Assembly: GCF_001718415.1 (NCBI RefSeq)
Contig: NZ_CP013378.1
Location: 1,798,001 to 1,862,000 of the forward strand
Reading direction: 5' to 3'
Length of the DNA: 64,000 bases
Source: Burkholderia pseudomultivorans
GTDB taxonomy: Bacteria; Pseudomonadota; Gammaproteobacteria; Burkholderiales; Burkholderiaceae
In this document: positions 52,203-61,120 of the stretch, piece after piece
How positions within the stretch are numbered: the stretch's first letter is position 1
Layout of the letters: every line of letters begins with the position of its first letter
Notes under the pieces: generated by a model
Told to the model about the DNA's origin: nothing
The model's database searches: none
Seen by the model: the letters and a program-made list of their open reading frames with translations, nothing else
Translations under genes and position numbers: made by a program

Positions 52203-52745
52203 TCAGCCGACGAGCCGCCCGCGCCGCACGCGCAGCCCTTTCTTCGCGAGCGCCGGCGCGAGGCCGCCGAGCGTCGACAGCGTATTGCCGCCGTGCGCAT
52301 GGCAGATCGCCATCCCGAGCGCGTCGGCCGCGTCGGAGCCGGGCTGCCCCGACAGGTTCAGCAGGCGCGTGACCATTTCCTGCATCTGCGCCTTGGTCGC
52401 GCGGCCGTAGCCGACCACGGCCTGCTTGAGCTGCAGCGCCGTGTATTCCGCGACCGGCAGCCCGCCCGCGACGAGGCCGCAGATCGCGGCGCCGCGCGCC
52501 TGGCCGAGGAGCAGCGTCGACTGCGGGTTGACGTTGACGAACACCTTTTCGATCGCGGCCTGGTCGGGCGCGTGTTCACGCACGAGCGTCGAGACGCCCT
52601 GGAAGATCGTGCCGAGCCGGGTGGCCAGATCGGCCGTCGGGGTGCGGATCACGCCGCTCGTGACATACGCGAGACGGTGGCCGCTGACGTCGATGACGCC
52701 GAAGCCCGTGACGCGCAGGCCTGGGTCGATGCCGAGAATTCGCAT
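52203..52745 (-). CDS. ruvC: Holliday junction resolvase RuvC
   Basis: RuvC (180 residues) cuts Holliday junctions symmetrically. The acidic active site is visible: Asp7 in [16 protein letters not shown], Glu in [10 protein letters not shown] and the Asp residues in [17 protein letters not shown]. Length matches E. coli RuvC (173). It heads the ruvC-ruvA-ruvB set, downstream of purH and separated from it by a terminator. Confidence 0.97.
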   Translation of the reverse strand: MRILGIDPGLRVTGFGVIDVSGHRLAYVTSGVIRTPTADLATRLGTIFQGVSTLVREHAPDQAAIEKVFVNVNPQSTLLLGQARGAAICGLVAGGLPVAEYTALQLKQAVVGYGRATKAQMQEMVTRLLNLSGQPGSDAADALGMAICHAHGGNTLSTLGGLAPALAKKGLRVRRGRLVG

Positions 52746-52895
52746 GTAAGGAGGGAATTGCCTGATGCAGCGATACTACAACGAAAGGCGCGACGAGCCG
52801 TCGCGAAGCGGTGCGCGGCCGCGCGGCCGGCGAGTCGCGTGCGCAGCGCGCGGTCGTCCCGCTTCGGCGTTTTGCCGGGCGGGGATGCACCGCGC

Positions 52896-52932
52896 AATAA
52901 AAAACCCGGCGGGTATCATGCCGCCGGGTTTT
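52896..52932 (-). terminator. Terminator of purH
   Basis: A perfect 12-bp stem (AAAACCCGGCGG / CCGCCGGGTTTT) with an 8-base loop is followed on the minus strand by TTATTG. It lies 24 bases past the purH stop and 150 before ruvC. Confidence 0.85.
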
Positions 52933-52956
52933 CGTGCCGCCGCCGCGCGGGCCCGA

Positions 52957-54522
52957 TCAGTGACGGAAGTGGCGCACGCCCGTCAGGATCATCGCGATGT
53001 TGTGCTCGTCGGCCGCCGCGATCACTTCGTCGTCGCGCATCGAGCCGCCCGGCTGGATCACGCAGGTCGCGCCTGCCGCGACGACCACGTCCAGACCGTC
53101 GCGGAACGGGAAGAACGCATCCGACGCGACCGCCGAACCGGCCAGCGTGAGGCCGGCGTTCTGCGCCTTGATGCTCGCGATGCGTGCGGAATCGACGCGG
53201 CTCATCTGGCCAGCGCCGACGCCGAGCGTCATGCCGTTGCCGCAGAACACGATCGCGTTCGACTTCACGTACTTCGCGACGCGCCAGGCGAACAGCAGGT
53301 CGTCCATTTCCTTCGGCGTCGGGTGGCGCTTCGTGACGACGCGCAGCTCGTGCGGCTGCACGTTCTTCGCGTCGAGCGACTGCACCAGCAGGCCGCCGCC
53401 GACACGCTTCAGGTCGAACGTGTTATGGCCTTCGCCCAAGGCGATCTCCAGCAGACGCACGTTCTGCTTCGCTGCGAACACCTGCTTCGCGGCGTCGCTG
53501 AACGACGGCGCGATCAGCACTTCGACGAACTGCTTCGCCACCGCCTGCGCGGCCGCTTCGTCGACTTCGCGGTTGAACGCGATGATGCCGCCGAAGGCCG
53601 ACGTCGGATCGGTCTGGAATGCCTTCGCATAGGCATCGGCCGAGTCGTTGCCGACCGCGACGCCGCACGGGTTCGCATGCTTGATGATCACGCAGGCCGG
53701 CGCGTCGAACGTCTTCACGCATTCCCACGCCGCGTCCGAATCCGCGATGTTGTTGTACGACAGCTCCTTGCCCTGCAGCTGGCGGTAGTTCGCGAGCGCG
53801 CCGGCCGGCGTGACGATGTCGCGATAGAACGCCGCGCTCTGGTGCGGGTTCTCGCCGTAGCGCAGGTCCTGCACCTTGTCGAACGCCAGGTTCAGCGTCG
53901 CCGGGTACGGATTGCGCGAGCTGTGCTTCAGCTCGTCGGTCAGGCTCGTCAGGTAGTTCGTGATCGCGCCGTCGTATTGCGCGGTGTGCGCGAACACCTT
54001 GGTCGCGAGGCGGAAGTTGGTCGCGTAGCCGACCGTGTTGCCGTTCGCCTTCATTTCGTCGAGCACGACCGCGTAGTCGGCCGGATCGACGACGACCGTC
54101 ACGTCGCGGTGATTCTTCGCGGCCGAGCGCAGCATCGTCGGGCCGCCGATGTCGATGTTCTCGATCGCGTCGGCGAGCGTGCAGTCGTCCTTCGCGATCG
54201 TCGCGACGAACGGATACAGGTTCACGACGAGCAGGTCGATCGTCGGGATGCCGTGCTGTTCGAGCGCCTGCATGTGCTCGGGCAGATCGCGACGCGCGAG
54301 GATGCCGCCGTGGACCTTCGGGTGGAGCGTCTTCACGCGCCCATCGAGCATTTCCGGGAAGCCGGTGTAGTCGGCCACTTCGGTGACGGGCAGGCCCGCG
54401 TCGGCGAGCAGTTTCGCGGTGCCGCCGGTCGACAGCAGCTTGACGCCGAGGTCGGACAGCGACTTCGCGAAGTCGACGATGCCGGTCTTGTCGGAAACGG
54501 AAATGAGCGCTTGCTTGATCAT
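52957..54522 (-). CDS. purH: Bifunctional AICAR transformylase/IMP cyclohydrolase
   Basis: PurH (521 residues) makes the last two steps to IMP. The N-terminal cyclohydrolase domain is at about 1-195 ([18 protein letters not shown]; the [21 protein letters not shown] segment). The C-terminal transformylase domain has [11 protein letters not shown] with the catalytic Lys-His near 262, and [14 protein letters not shown]. It follows fis by 44 bases. Confidence 0.97.
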   Translation of the reverse strand: MIKQALISVSDKTGIVDFAKSLSDLGVKLLSTGGTAKLLADAGLPVTEVADYTGFPEMLDGRVKTLHPKVHGGILARRDLPEHMQALEQHGIPTIDLLVVNLYPFVATIAKDDCTLADAIENIDIGGPTMLRSAAKNHRDVTVVVDPADYAVVLDEMKANGNTVGYATNFRLATKVFAHTAQYDGAITNYLTSLTDELKHSSRNPYPATLNLAFDKVQDLRYGENPHQSAAFYRDIVTPAGALANYRQLQGKELSYNNIADSDAAWECVKTFDAPACVIIKHANPCGVAVGNDSADAYAKAFQTDPTSAFGGIIAFNREVDEAAAQAVAKQFVEVLIAPSFSDAAKQVFAAKQNVRLLEIALGEGHNTFDLKRVGGGLLVQSLDAKNVQPHELRVVTKRHPTPKEMDDLLFAWRVAKYVKSNAIVFCGNGMTLGVGAGQMSRVDSARIASIKAQNAGLTLAGSAVASDAFFPFRDGLDVVVAAGATCVIQPGGSMRDDEVIAAADEHNIAMILTGVRHFRH

Positions 54523-54566
54523 GATGGAACCACCAATAGCCAGGGAAACGGGGACGGGACGGCCGT

Positions 54567-54800
54567 CTACAGCAGGCCGTGCTGCTGCAGCTTCTTGCGC
54601 AGCGTGTTGCGGTTGATGCCGAGGTACTCGGCGGCGAGCGACTGGTTGCCGCCGGCCTGTTCGAGCACGACCTCGAGCATCGGCTTTTCGACACAGGACA
54701 TCACCATTTCATAGACGTCGTGCGGATTGGAGCCGTCTAGATCCCGGAAATACACGTCCAGGCTCTCGCGGACACATTGTTCGATGTTGTGCTTGCTCAT
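54567..54800 (-). CDS. fis: Nucleoid protein Fis
   Basis: Fis (77 residues; E. coli has 98) is a DNA-bending nucleoid protein that activates rRNA and recombination systems. The C-terminal Fis helix-turn-helix [35 protein letters not shown] (43-77) is diagnostic. The short N-terminus, lacking much of the E. coli beta-hairpin arm, is usual in betaproteobacteria. Its start overlaps the dusB stop by 4 bases; the dusB-fis order is widely conserved. Confidence 0.95.
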   Translation of the reverse strand: MSKHNIEQCVRESLDVYFRDLDGSNPHDVYEMVMSCVEKPMLEVVLEQAGGNQSLAAEYLGINRNTLRKKLQQHGLL

Positions 54801-55864
54801 GCTGCTAACTGGTTAGGGTCGTCCGACTCGCCCTGGCCGTTTTCGTCTTCGTCGTCGACGTAGACGAGGTGGTCCGACAGCGCCTTTTGCGCGTCGAAGA
54901 AGGCATTGACGGCGGCGAGCTGCTCGCGGGTGGAGTCGAGCGTGTTCATTCGATGCCGGAACCCGTTGGCACCGGAAAGGCCGCGAGTGTACCAGCCGAT
55001 GTGCTTGCGCGCAGTACGAACGCCGGTGAATTCCCCGTAGAACGCGTAGTGGTCTTCCAGGTGTTCGTTCATCACGTGCTGGATCTCGTCGATCCGCGGC
55101 GGCGGCAGCAGCTCGCCGGTTTGCAGGAAATGATCGATTTCGCGGAAAAGCCATGGCCGGCCTTGCGCGGCACGACCGATCATCAGCGCGTCGGCGCCCG
55201 TGGCGTCGAGCACGGCCTTCGCCTTCGCCGGCGACGTGATGTCGCCGTTCGCGACGACCGGAATGCGCACCGCGGCCTTCACGGCCGCGATCGTGTCGTA
55301 TTCGGCTTCGCCGCGATAGAGGTCGGCGCGCGTGCGGCCGTGCACGGTGAGCATCGAGATGCCGGCGGCTTCGGCCAGCCGCGCGATCGTGATCGCGTTC
55401 TTGTGCTCGCGGTCCCAGCCGGTGCGGATCTTCAGCGTGACGGGCACCGCGTCGGGCCCGGTGCCCACCGCGGCGACGACGGCCTCGACGATCCGCTGCA
55501 CGAGCGGCTCGTTCTGCAGCAGCGCGGAGCCGGCCGCGACGTTGCAGACCTTCTTCGCGGGGCAGCCCATGTTGATGTCGATGATCTGCGCGCCGTTGTC
55601 GACGTTGTAGCGGGCCGCTTCGGCCATCATCGCCGGGTCGGCGCCGGCGATCTGCACCGCGATCGGCTCGACTTCGCCGGTGTGGTTGGCGCGCCGCATC
55701 GTCTTCGCGCTTTTCCACAGCTGCGCGTTGGACGCGACCATCTCGGACACCGCGTAACCGGCCCCCAGCTTCTTGCAGAGCTGGCGGAACGGACGATCGG
55801 TCACCCCGGCCATCGGGGCGACGAACAGGTTGTTACGCAGGACGTGAGAGCCGATAACGGGCAT
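54797..55864 (-). CDS. dusB: tRNA-dihydrouridine synthase B
   Basis: DusB (355 residues) is an FMN enzyme that reduces uridines in the tRNA D-loop with NADPH. The FMN-binding start FVAPMAGVTDRPFRQLC is at about 14-30; the catalytic Cys101 lies in INMGCPAKKVCNVAAGSALL; phosphate binding involves TLKIRTGWD and ANGDITSPAKA. It leads the dusB-fis-purH unit. Confidence 0.94.
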   Translation of the reverse strand: MPVIGSHVLRNNLFVAPMAGVTDRPFRQLCKKLGAGYAVSEMVASNAQLWKSAKTMRRANHTGEVEPIAVQIAGADPAMMAEAARYNVDNGAQIIDINMGCPAKKVCNVAAGSALLQNEPLVQRIVEAVVAAVGTGPDAVPVTLKIRTGWDREHKNAITIARLAEAAGISMLTVHGRTRADLYRGEAEYDTIAAVKAAVRIPVVANGDITSPAKAKAVLDATGADALMIGRAAQGRPWLFREIDHFLQTGELLPPPRIDEIQHVMNEHLEDHYAFYGEFTGVRTARKHIGWYTRGLSGANGFRHRMNTLDSTREQLAAVNAFFDAQKALSDHLVYVDDEDENGQGESDDPNQLAA

Positions 55865-56010
55865 CGCAATGGCACCGCCCGCGAGCGGCAGGCGTCGCGG
55901 GCCAAAAAGGACGGAGGGAAAACGCGCATTTTACCGTATTCCCATGCCCCGCCGATTTGACCCGGTTTGACGGGGATCGCCGTGCGCGCGAACGCGCGGC
56001 GCGTCGCGCG

Positions 56011-57198
56011 TCAGCTGCGCTGGCCGAACATCATCTGGCGCGCGATCGCGGTCTTCAGCGGCGGCACGAATTCGAGTGCGGTGAGCGCCGCGCCGCGCAG
56101 CAGCGGCAGCGGGCCCGCGTCGATCGTGAACAGCCGCGCGAGCGTGTCGGTCGCGCCGATCGTGAAGCGCCGGTCGAGCGCGCGGCGCGCGTTGAAGGTC
56201 GCGAGCGCGGTCGCTTCGAAGCCTTGCGCGGACAGCGCGTCGACCAGCGTGTGCGCGTCGCGCAGCCCGAGGTTGAGTCCCTGGCCCGCCACCGGGTGCA
56301 GCGTCTGCGCGGCATTGCCGACGATCGCGACGCGGCCGTTGACGAGCGTTTGCGCCGCATTGAGCCCGAGCGGAAACGACGCGCGGCCCGCGATCGCGAC
56401 GAACGCGCCCATGCGCTCGCCGAACGCGATGCCGAGCTCGCGCAGGAACGCGTCGTCGGGCAGCGCGGCGCGCCGCGCCGCTTCGTCGGGCGCGCAGCAC
56501 CAGACCAGCGCGTAGTCGGCCTGGCGCGGGCCGCCGAGCGGCAACAGCGCGAGCGGGCCCTCGTGCGTGAAGCGTTCCCACGCGACATGCGGGCGCGGCG
56601 CGGCGACCGTGACGGTGCCGACGAGCGCGGTCTGTCCGTAGTCGCGGCGATGCTTGCCGGTGTCGGCCTGCTGTTCGTGGAACAGCCCGCCTTCGGCATT
56701 GACGACGATGCGCGCGCGCAGCGTGCGCTCGCCGTGCGGGCCGTCGAGCGTCAGCGTGACGCCGTCGGCGTCCTGCTGCGGCGCGCGCGCGGTGGTCGAG
56801 GTCAGCCAGTCGACGCGCGTGCCGCGCACCGCGCCCGCGAGCGCCTGCACGAGCGAGCCGTAGCGCACGACATAGCCGAGCGCGGCGAGGTCGTGCTCGT
56901 TGCGGTCGATCAGCGTGCGGCCGAAGTGGCCGCGCTGCGATACGTGGATATGTTCGATCGCGGTCGAGTCGGCGGGCCATGCGAGCGTGTCGAGCAGCAC
57001 GCGGCTGCCGTGCGACACGGCGATCGCGCGCGGATCGTTCGCGCTCGCGGCCGGCTCGCGCGCATCGATCAGCGCGACCGACGCGTGCTGCGTCGCGCTG
57101 CGCCGCGCGAGCCAGCCGGCGAGTGCGAGGCCGACGGGGCCCGCGCCGACGATGGCGAGATCGTAGTCCGGCGTGGCCGGGGAAGAAGCGGTCGTCAT
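56011..57198 (-). CDS. ubiH: Ubiquinone-biosynthesis FAD hydroxylase (UbiH family)
   Basis: The 395-residue flavin monooxygenase belongs to the UbiH/UbiF/VisC/COQ6 family that hydroxylates the ubiquinone ring. FAD motif one is LAIVGAGPVGLALAGWLARR (about 14-33), and FAD motif two, GRVAIVGNAAQTLHPVAGQGLNLGLRDA, is near 285-312. It follows pepP by 47 bases; pepP-ubiH is also adjacent in E. coli, which favours UbiH over the paralogues. The start at 57198 is the first good ATG. Confidence 0.88.
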   Translation of the reverse strand: MTTASSPATPDYDLAIVGAGPVGLALAGWLARRSATQHASVALIDAREPAASANDPRAIAVSHGSRVLLDTLAWPADSTAIEHIHVSQRGHFGRTLIDRNEHDLAALGYVVRYGSLVQALAGAVRGTRVDWLTSTTARAPQQDADGVTLTLDGPHGERTLRARIVVNAEGGLFHEQQADTGKHRRDYGQTALVGTVTVAAPRPHVAWERFTHEGPLALLPLGGPRQADYALVWCCAPDEAARRAALPDDAFLRELGIAFGERMGAFVAIAGRASFPLGLNAAQTLVNGRVAIVGNAAQTLHPVAGQGLNLGLRDAHTLVDALSAQGFEATALATFNARRALDRRFTIGATDTLARLFTIDAGPLPLLRGAALTALEFVPPLKTAIARQMMFGQRS

Positions 57199-57245
57199 CA
57201 GGATTCGTGAAACGGTGGTAACGGTCGATGGCGCGGCATCGCGGG

Positions 57246-58631
57246 TCACGCGCCCGCGCGCATCAACGCCTCGATCTCGGCCGCGTCGACCGGCACGTCG
57301 CGCGTGATCAGTTCGCAGCCCTGCTCGCGCACGATCGCGTCGTCCTCGATGCGGATGCCGATGTTCCAGTAGTCGGACGGCACGTCGTCGGCGGCGCGCA
57401 CGTACAGGCCGGGCTCGACCGTCAGCGTCATGCCGGGCTTCAGCGTGCGCCACGGCAGCGCGCCGTTGGCGTCGCGTTCGGCGAGCCGTTCGCGATAGTC
57501 GCCGCAGTCGTGCACGTCCATCCCGAGCCAGTGGCCGGTGCGGTGCATGTAGAAGCGCGTGTAGGCGCGCTCGGCGATCACGTCGTCGACGTTCGAGAAG
57601 CGCGTTTTCGGGATGATGCCCGTATCGAGCAGCCCCTGCGCGAGCACGCGCACCGCAGCGTCGTGCGGCGCCTCGAACGGCACGCCGGCGCGCGTCGCGT
57701 CGATCGCGGCCTGCTGCGCGGCGAGCACGATGTCGTACAGCGTGCGCTGCGCGGGCGAGAAGCGTCCGTTCGCCGGGAACGTGCGCGTGATGTCCGACGC
57801 ATAGCCGTCGAGCTCGCACGCGGCGTCGATCAGGATCAGGTCGCCGTCCCGCGCGGCCGCGTTGCCGGCCGGGTAGTGCAGCACGCATGCGTTCGCGCCG
57901 GCCGCGACGATCGATCCGTAGGCGGGCGCCTGTGCGCCATGCTTGCGGAACGTATACAGCAGCTCGGCTTCCAGTTCGTATTCGCGGATGCCGGGCCGGC
58001 ATGCCTGCATCGCGCGACGGTGCGCGAGCGCCGAGATGTGCGCGGCGCGCATCATGATCGCGAGTTCGTGTTCGTCCTTCACGAGCCGCATGTCGTCGAG
58101 CAGCGGCGTGAGGTCGAGCATCGCGTCCGGCGCGGCGACGCCCGCGCGTGCCTGCGCGCGCACCGCGTCGAGCCAGCGCGCGAGCTGCCGGTCGAACTCG
58201 GCCGAGGCGCCGAACCGGTAGTGCACGGTGCCCGCATCGGCGAGCAGGCGCGGCATTTCGGTATCGATCACGTCGGTCGCGTACGCGGCATCGAAGCCGA
58301 ATGCGTCGCGTGCGGCTTCGGGCCCGTAGTGGAAGCCTTCCCAGATTTCGCGGTCGGCATTCTTCGCGCGGCAGAACAGGATCGATTCCGGTGCGCCGTG
58401 CGGCGCGGCCGCGTTCAGCACGAGCACCGCGTCCGGCTCGCTGAAGCCGGTCAGGTAGTGGAAATAGCTGTCGTGCCGGTACGGGTAGCCCGTATCGCGA
58501 TTGCGCAGCACTTCCGGCGCGGTGGGGACGATGGCGACGCCGCCGCCCGCGGCGCGCAGTGCGGCAAGCACGCGCGCGCGGCGCTGGCGGTAGACGTCGA
58601 CGGCGATGGCGGTATCGATGGGCGCATTCAT
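57246..58631 (-). CDS. pepP: Xaa-Pro aminopeptidase P
   Basis: PepP (461 residues) removes N-terminal residues preceding proline. It is a pita-bread-fold metallopeptidase; the dinuclear metal ligands are the two Asp in ILIDAACELDGYASDITRTF (about 262-281), the His in MHRTGHWLGMDVHD, and Glu in VEPGLYV and IRIEDDAIV. The frame opens at 58724, but MNAPIDTAIAVDVYRQRR at 58631 is the family start. It is first of a pepP-ubiH pair. Confidence 0.95.
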   Translation of the reverse strand: MNAPIDTAIAVDVYRQRRARVLAALRAAGGGVAIVPTAPEVLRNRDTGYPYRHDSYFHYLTGFSEPDAVLVLNAAAPHGAPESILFCRAKNADREIWEGFHYGPEAARDAFGFDAAYATDVIDTEMPRLLADAGTVHYRFGASAEFDRQLARWLDAVRAQARAGVAAPDAMLDLTPLLDDMRLVKDEHELAIMMRAAHISALAHRRAMQACRPGIREYELEAELLYTFRKHGAQAPAYGSIVAAGANACVLHYPAGNAAARDGDLILIDAACELDGYASDITRTFPANGRFSPAQRTLYDIVLAAQQAAIDATRAGVPFEAPHDAAVRVLAQGLLDTGIIPKTRFSNVDDVIAERAYTRFYMHRTGHWLGMDVHDCGDYRERLAERDANGALPWRTLKPGMTLTVEPGLYVRAADDVPSDYWNIGIRIEDDAIVREQGCELITRDVPVDAAEIEALMRAGA

Positions 58632-58813
58632 CGTGCGATTGTAGCGCCGCCGGACGCCGCGCGTGAACGCCGCGGCCGCAGGCCGCGCCGCAAGGCCGCG
58701 GGGCGGCTGTTGCAAACCATCCACAGGCCAAACGGGCGATTTTCTACCGTGCGACGTCGCCCGGTTATGATCGACGACAACGTATACTCTCGGCGGTTCC
58801 CTTCAAAAGGCAG

Positions 58814-59428
58814 ATGATGAAATTAATCGGTTCGCTCAGCAGCCCGTTCGTCCGAAAGGCGCGGATCGTGCTTGCTGAAAAGAAGATCGACTACAAGCTG
58901 GAGCTCGAGAACGTGTGGGGCCCGGATACCAACATCCATGCGTCGAACCCGCTCGGCAAGGTGCCGTGCCTCGTGATGGAGGATGGCGCCGCGGTGTTCG
59001 ATTCCCGCGTGATCTGCGAATACGTCGATACGCTGTCGCCGGTCGGCAAGCTGATTCCGCCGTCGGGCCGCGAGCGCGTCGAGGTGCGTTGCTGGGAAGC
59101 GCTGTGCGACGGCGTGCTCGACGCGTCGGTCGCGATCCGTCTCGAACACACGCTGCGCGACGAGGCGCAGCGCAGCGCGAGCTGGATCGCGCGGCAGCAG
59201 CGCAAGATCGACGACGGCCTCGTCGCGATGTCGCAGGGTCTCGGCGGCAAGACGTGGTGCGTCGGTAATCATTACACGCTCGCCGACATCGCGCTCGGCT
59301 GTGCGCTCGGCTATCTCGACTTCCGGATGCCGGAGCTGAACTGGCGCGACCGCCATCCGAACCTCGACAAGCACTTCGTGAAGCTCGCGCAGCGCCAGTC
59401 GTTCGCCGATACGCTGCCGCAGAACTGA
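58814..59428 (+). CDS. Glutathione S-transferase
   Basis: The 204-residue glutathione S-transferase has an N-terminal thioredoxin-like domain (about 1-77; SLSSPFVRKARIVLAEKKIDY, then the cis-Pro motif NPLGKVPCLVMEDG and glutathione-contact DSRVICEYVD) and a C-terminal helical domain (about 85-200; TLADIALGCALGYLDFR). It resembles the YibF branch. The substrate is unknown. A TATACT at about 58785 may be a -10 box. Its original downstream region is now split by an insertion sequence. Confidence 0.9.
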   Translation: MMKLIGSLSSPFVRKARIVLAEKKIDYKLELENVWGPDTNIHASNPLGKVPCLVMEDGAAVFDSRVICEYVDTLSPVGKLIPPSGRERVEVRCWEALCDGVLDASVAIRLEHTLRDEAQRSASWIARQQRKIDDGLVAMSQGLGGKTWCVGNHYTLADIALGCALGYLDFRMPELNWRDRHPNLDKHFVKLAQRQSFADTLPQN

Positions 59429-59467
59429 GCCGCGACCGGTTCGCGCGCATAATCCGCAGACAAAAAA

Positions 59468-59486
59468 ACGCCGGCAAGGCCGGCGT
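59468..59486 (-). terminator. Minus-strand terminator abutting the insertion sequence
   Basis: An 8-bp stem, ACGCCGGC / GCCGGCGT (3-base loop), is followed on the minus strand by TTTTTTTG. It ends exactly where the insertion sequence begins. Before insertion it probably ended the transcript of the glutamate-synthase-like gene; now it would end the transposase transcript. Confidence 0.75.
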
Positions 59487-59499
59487 CAGATTGCTGACG

Positions 59500-59529
59500 A
59501 ACCCCACGTTTTTGGAAGCGTGGGGTTTT
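59500..59529 (+). terminator. Hairpin inside the left IS end
   Basis: AACCCCACG and CGTGGGGTT form a 9-bp stem followed by TTTTG on the plus strand. It would stop transcripts entering from the glutathione S-transferase gene, antisense to the transposase. Confidence 0.6.
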
Positions 59530-59541
59530 GTCTTTCTGGGA

Positions 59542-61005
59542 TCAGGATTGCGAGCTCGCCGCGAGCGGGTAGTCGAAGCTGCAGCGCAAACCGCTCACCA
59601 GACGCAGCAGCATGCGCACGAAGCGCCAATCGGGACCCGCTGGCCCCTTTTTCCGCTTCCGCGCCACCAGCATCGCGATCTTCTTGATGTTCTGCGCCGC
59701 CGCGGCCAGCAAGCACTGCTCGGCCACCTTGCGTAGCCCACGCATACGCGCATAACGGTGCCCATGCAGTTGCTTGGCATCGGCGAAGCTACGCTCCACC
59801 GTCTCCTTGCGCCGCGCGTAAATGCGTTGGCCCCATTCGGTCAAGCGCCGCGCGTCCACCTTCTCCTTGGCGCGCTCCCACACGTGGCGCGTCACCACCT
59901 TCACCGCGTTCGCACTGTTCGTGCACTGCGCGCGTACCGGGCAACGCCGGCAGATCTGCGGGTTGGATTTGTATTCCCGGTAGCCGACTCGATTGGTCGT
60001 GCTGTAAGGCAGTGCCTGCCCCTGCGGGCACACGTATTCGTTGCGATACGCGTCGTACTTGAACTGCCGTTTGTAGAACATGCCCGGCTTGTGGTTCGGC
60101 GTGCGATAGCCCATCACCCCGGCAATCCCTCGCTCCTCCAGCCCCTGGCACACCGCCGGCGTGAAGTAGCCCGCATCCAGCCCCACCGCATCGACCTTGA
60201 ACTCGAAGCGCTCGCGCTGCCGATCCAGCCGATCCAGATACGGCTGGCTGTCGTGCACCGAGGCCGGCGTCACATGCGTATCGGTGATGATCGCGTGCCG
60301 GGCATCCACCGTGCGGTGGTCCAGATAGAAGAACCCTTTGGGCTTGTCGTCCCGAACCATGTAGCCGCTGTCCGGATCGGTTCGGCTGATCTTGGTGTCC
60401 TTGCTCGGCGGCGGCTCGTCGTCGTCGCGATCCAGCGGCTTCTTGCCATGCGCGGCCCGGTCCGCATCCACCGCCGCATTCAGCGCCTCCGTGTACGCCG
60501 CAGGCGTCTGCTCCAGCTTCACGACATCAAACTTGCCTTTGTTCGCATTCGCCTTCAGGTGCGTGCTGTCGGTGTACAGCACCCGACCATCGACCAACCC
60601 GCGCTTCATTGCCTGCCGCACGATCTCGTCGAAGATCTCCTGATACACCACCGTGTCCGGGAAGCGGCGGCGGCGATTCTGCGAGAACGTCGACGCATCC
60701 GGCACCTTGTCGGTCAGCCGGAACCGCGCGAACCACCGATAGGCGACGTTGACCTGGACCTCACGCATCAGTTGCCGCTCGCTGCCCACCCCAAACAGGT
60801 AGCCGATGAACAGCAGCTTGAACATCACCACGGGATCGAGCGCTGGCCGCCCGTTATCCGCGCAATACAGATGCGCCACCTTCGCGCGGATGAACTCGAA
60901 ATCCACCGCCGCGTCGATCTGGCGCAGCAGGTGGTCCTTCGGCACGAGTTCCTCGAGCGTCACCATCTCGAGTTCGTGCTGCGTGGGCATGGGCGTCTTC
61001 AGCAT
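59542..61005 (-). CDS. IS1182-family transposase
   Basis: The 487-residue DDE transposase is of the IS1182 type. The N-terminal DUF772-like domain (YLFGVGSERQLMREVQVNVAYRWFARF, about 69-95) precedes the catalytic core: Asp in LYTDSTHLKANANKGKFD, Asp in VDAVGLDAGYFTP and Glu in RKETVERSFADAKQLHG. A Cys cluster (CPQG, CRRCPVRAQC) lies between the last two. The frame also has an ATG at 61023. No frameshift or internal stop is seen, so the gene appears intact. Confidence 0.92.
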   Translation of the reverse strand: MLKTPMPTQHELEMVTLEELVPKDHLLRQIDAAVDFEFIRAKVAHLYCADNGRPALDPVVMFKLLFIGYLFGVGSERQLMREVQVNVAYRWFARFRLTDKVPDASTFSQNRRRRFPDTVVYQEIFDEIVRQAMKRGLVDGRVLYTDSTHLKANANKGKFDVVKLEQTPAAYTEALNAAVDADRAAHGKKPLDRDDDEPPPSKDTKISRTDPDSGYMVRDDKPKGFFYLDHRTVDARHAIITDTHVTPASVHDSQPYLDRLDRQRERFEFKVDAVGLDAGYFTPAVCQGLEERGIAGVMGYRTPNHKPGMFYKRQFKYDAYRNEYVCPQGQALPYSTTNRVGYREYKSNPQICRRCPVRAQCTNSANAVKVVTRHVWERAKEKVDARRLTEWGQRIYARRKETVERSFADAKQLHGHRYARMRGLRKVAEQCLLAAAAQNIKKIAMLVARKRKKGPAGPDWRFVRMLLRLVSGLRCSFDYPLAASSQS

Positions 61006-61012
61006 CACGCCA

Positions 61013-61047
61013 TTAAAAAACAAAACCCCCGCACTTGGCGAGGGTTT
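61013..61047 (-). terminator. Hairpin inside the right IS end
   Basis: A 10-position stem with one mismatch (61023-61032 with 61038-61047) is followed on the minus strand by TTTTG and TTTTTT. It would stop transcription entering from the glutamate-synthase-like gene before it reaches the transposase, whose own start lies just downstream. Confidence 0.65.
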
Positions 61048-61059
61048 GTCAGCAATCTG

Positions 61060-61086
61060 AAGCGCCCGGGCCGGGCGCTTTTTTTT
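61060..61086 (+). terminator. Plus-strand terminator abutting the insertion sequence
   Basis: A 10-bp stem, AAGCGCCCGG / CCGGGCGCTT with almost no loop, is followed by T. It begins directly after the IS end. It was probably the original terminator of the glutathione S-transferase gene, now about 1.6 kb away from it. Confidence 0.75.
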
Positions 61087-61120
61087 GTTGCGCCAGCCGC
61101 GCGACGCGCGGCGGCCGGCG

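Larger units (their letters stand above)
59487..61059 (-). mobile_element. IS1182-family insertion sequence
   Basis: The element is about 1573 bases. Terminal inverted repeats are CAGATTGCTGACGAACCC at 59487-59504 and, at the other end, the reverse complement of 61042-61059, with 17 of 18 bases matching. One transposase gene occupies most of it on the minus strand. I see no flanking direct repeat. It sits exactly between two hairpins (59468-59486 and 61060-61080), suggesting insertion into a terminator region between convergent genes. The element looks complete and possibly active. Confidence 0.88.

Noticed and set aside
59481..61065. Target-site duplication around the insertion sequence
   Set aside because: The left flank ends in GGCGT and the right begins AAGCG; no direct repeat of 3 or more bases is convincing.
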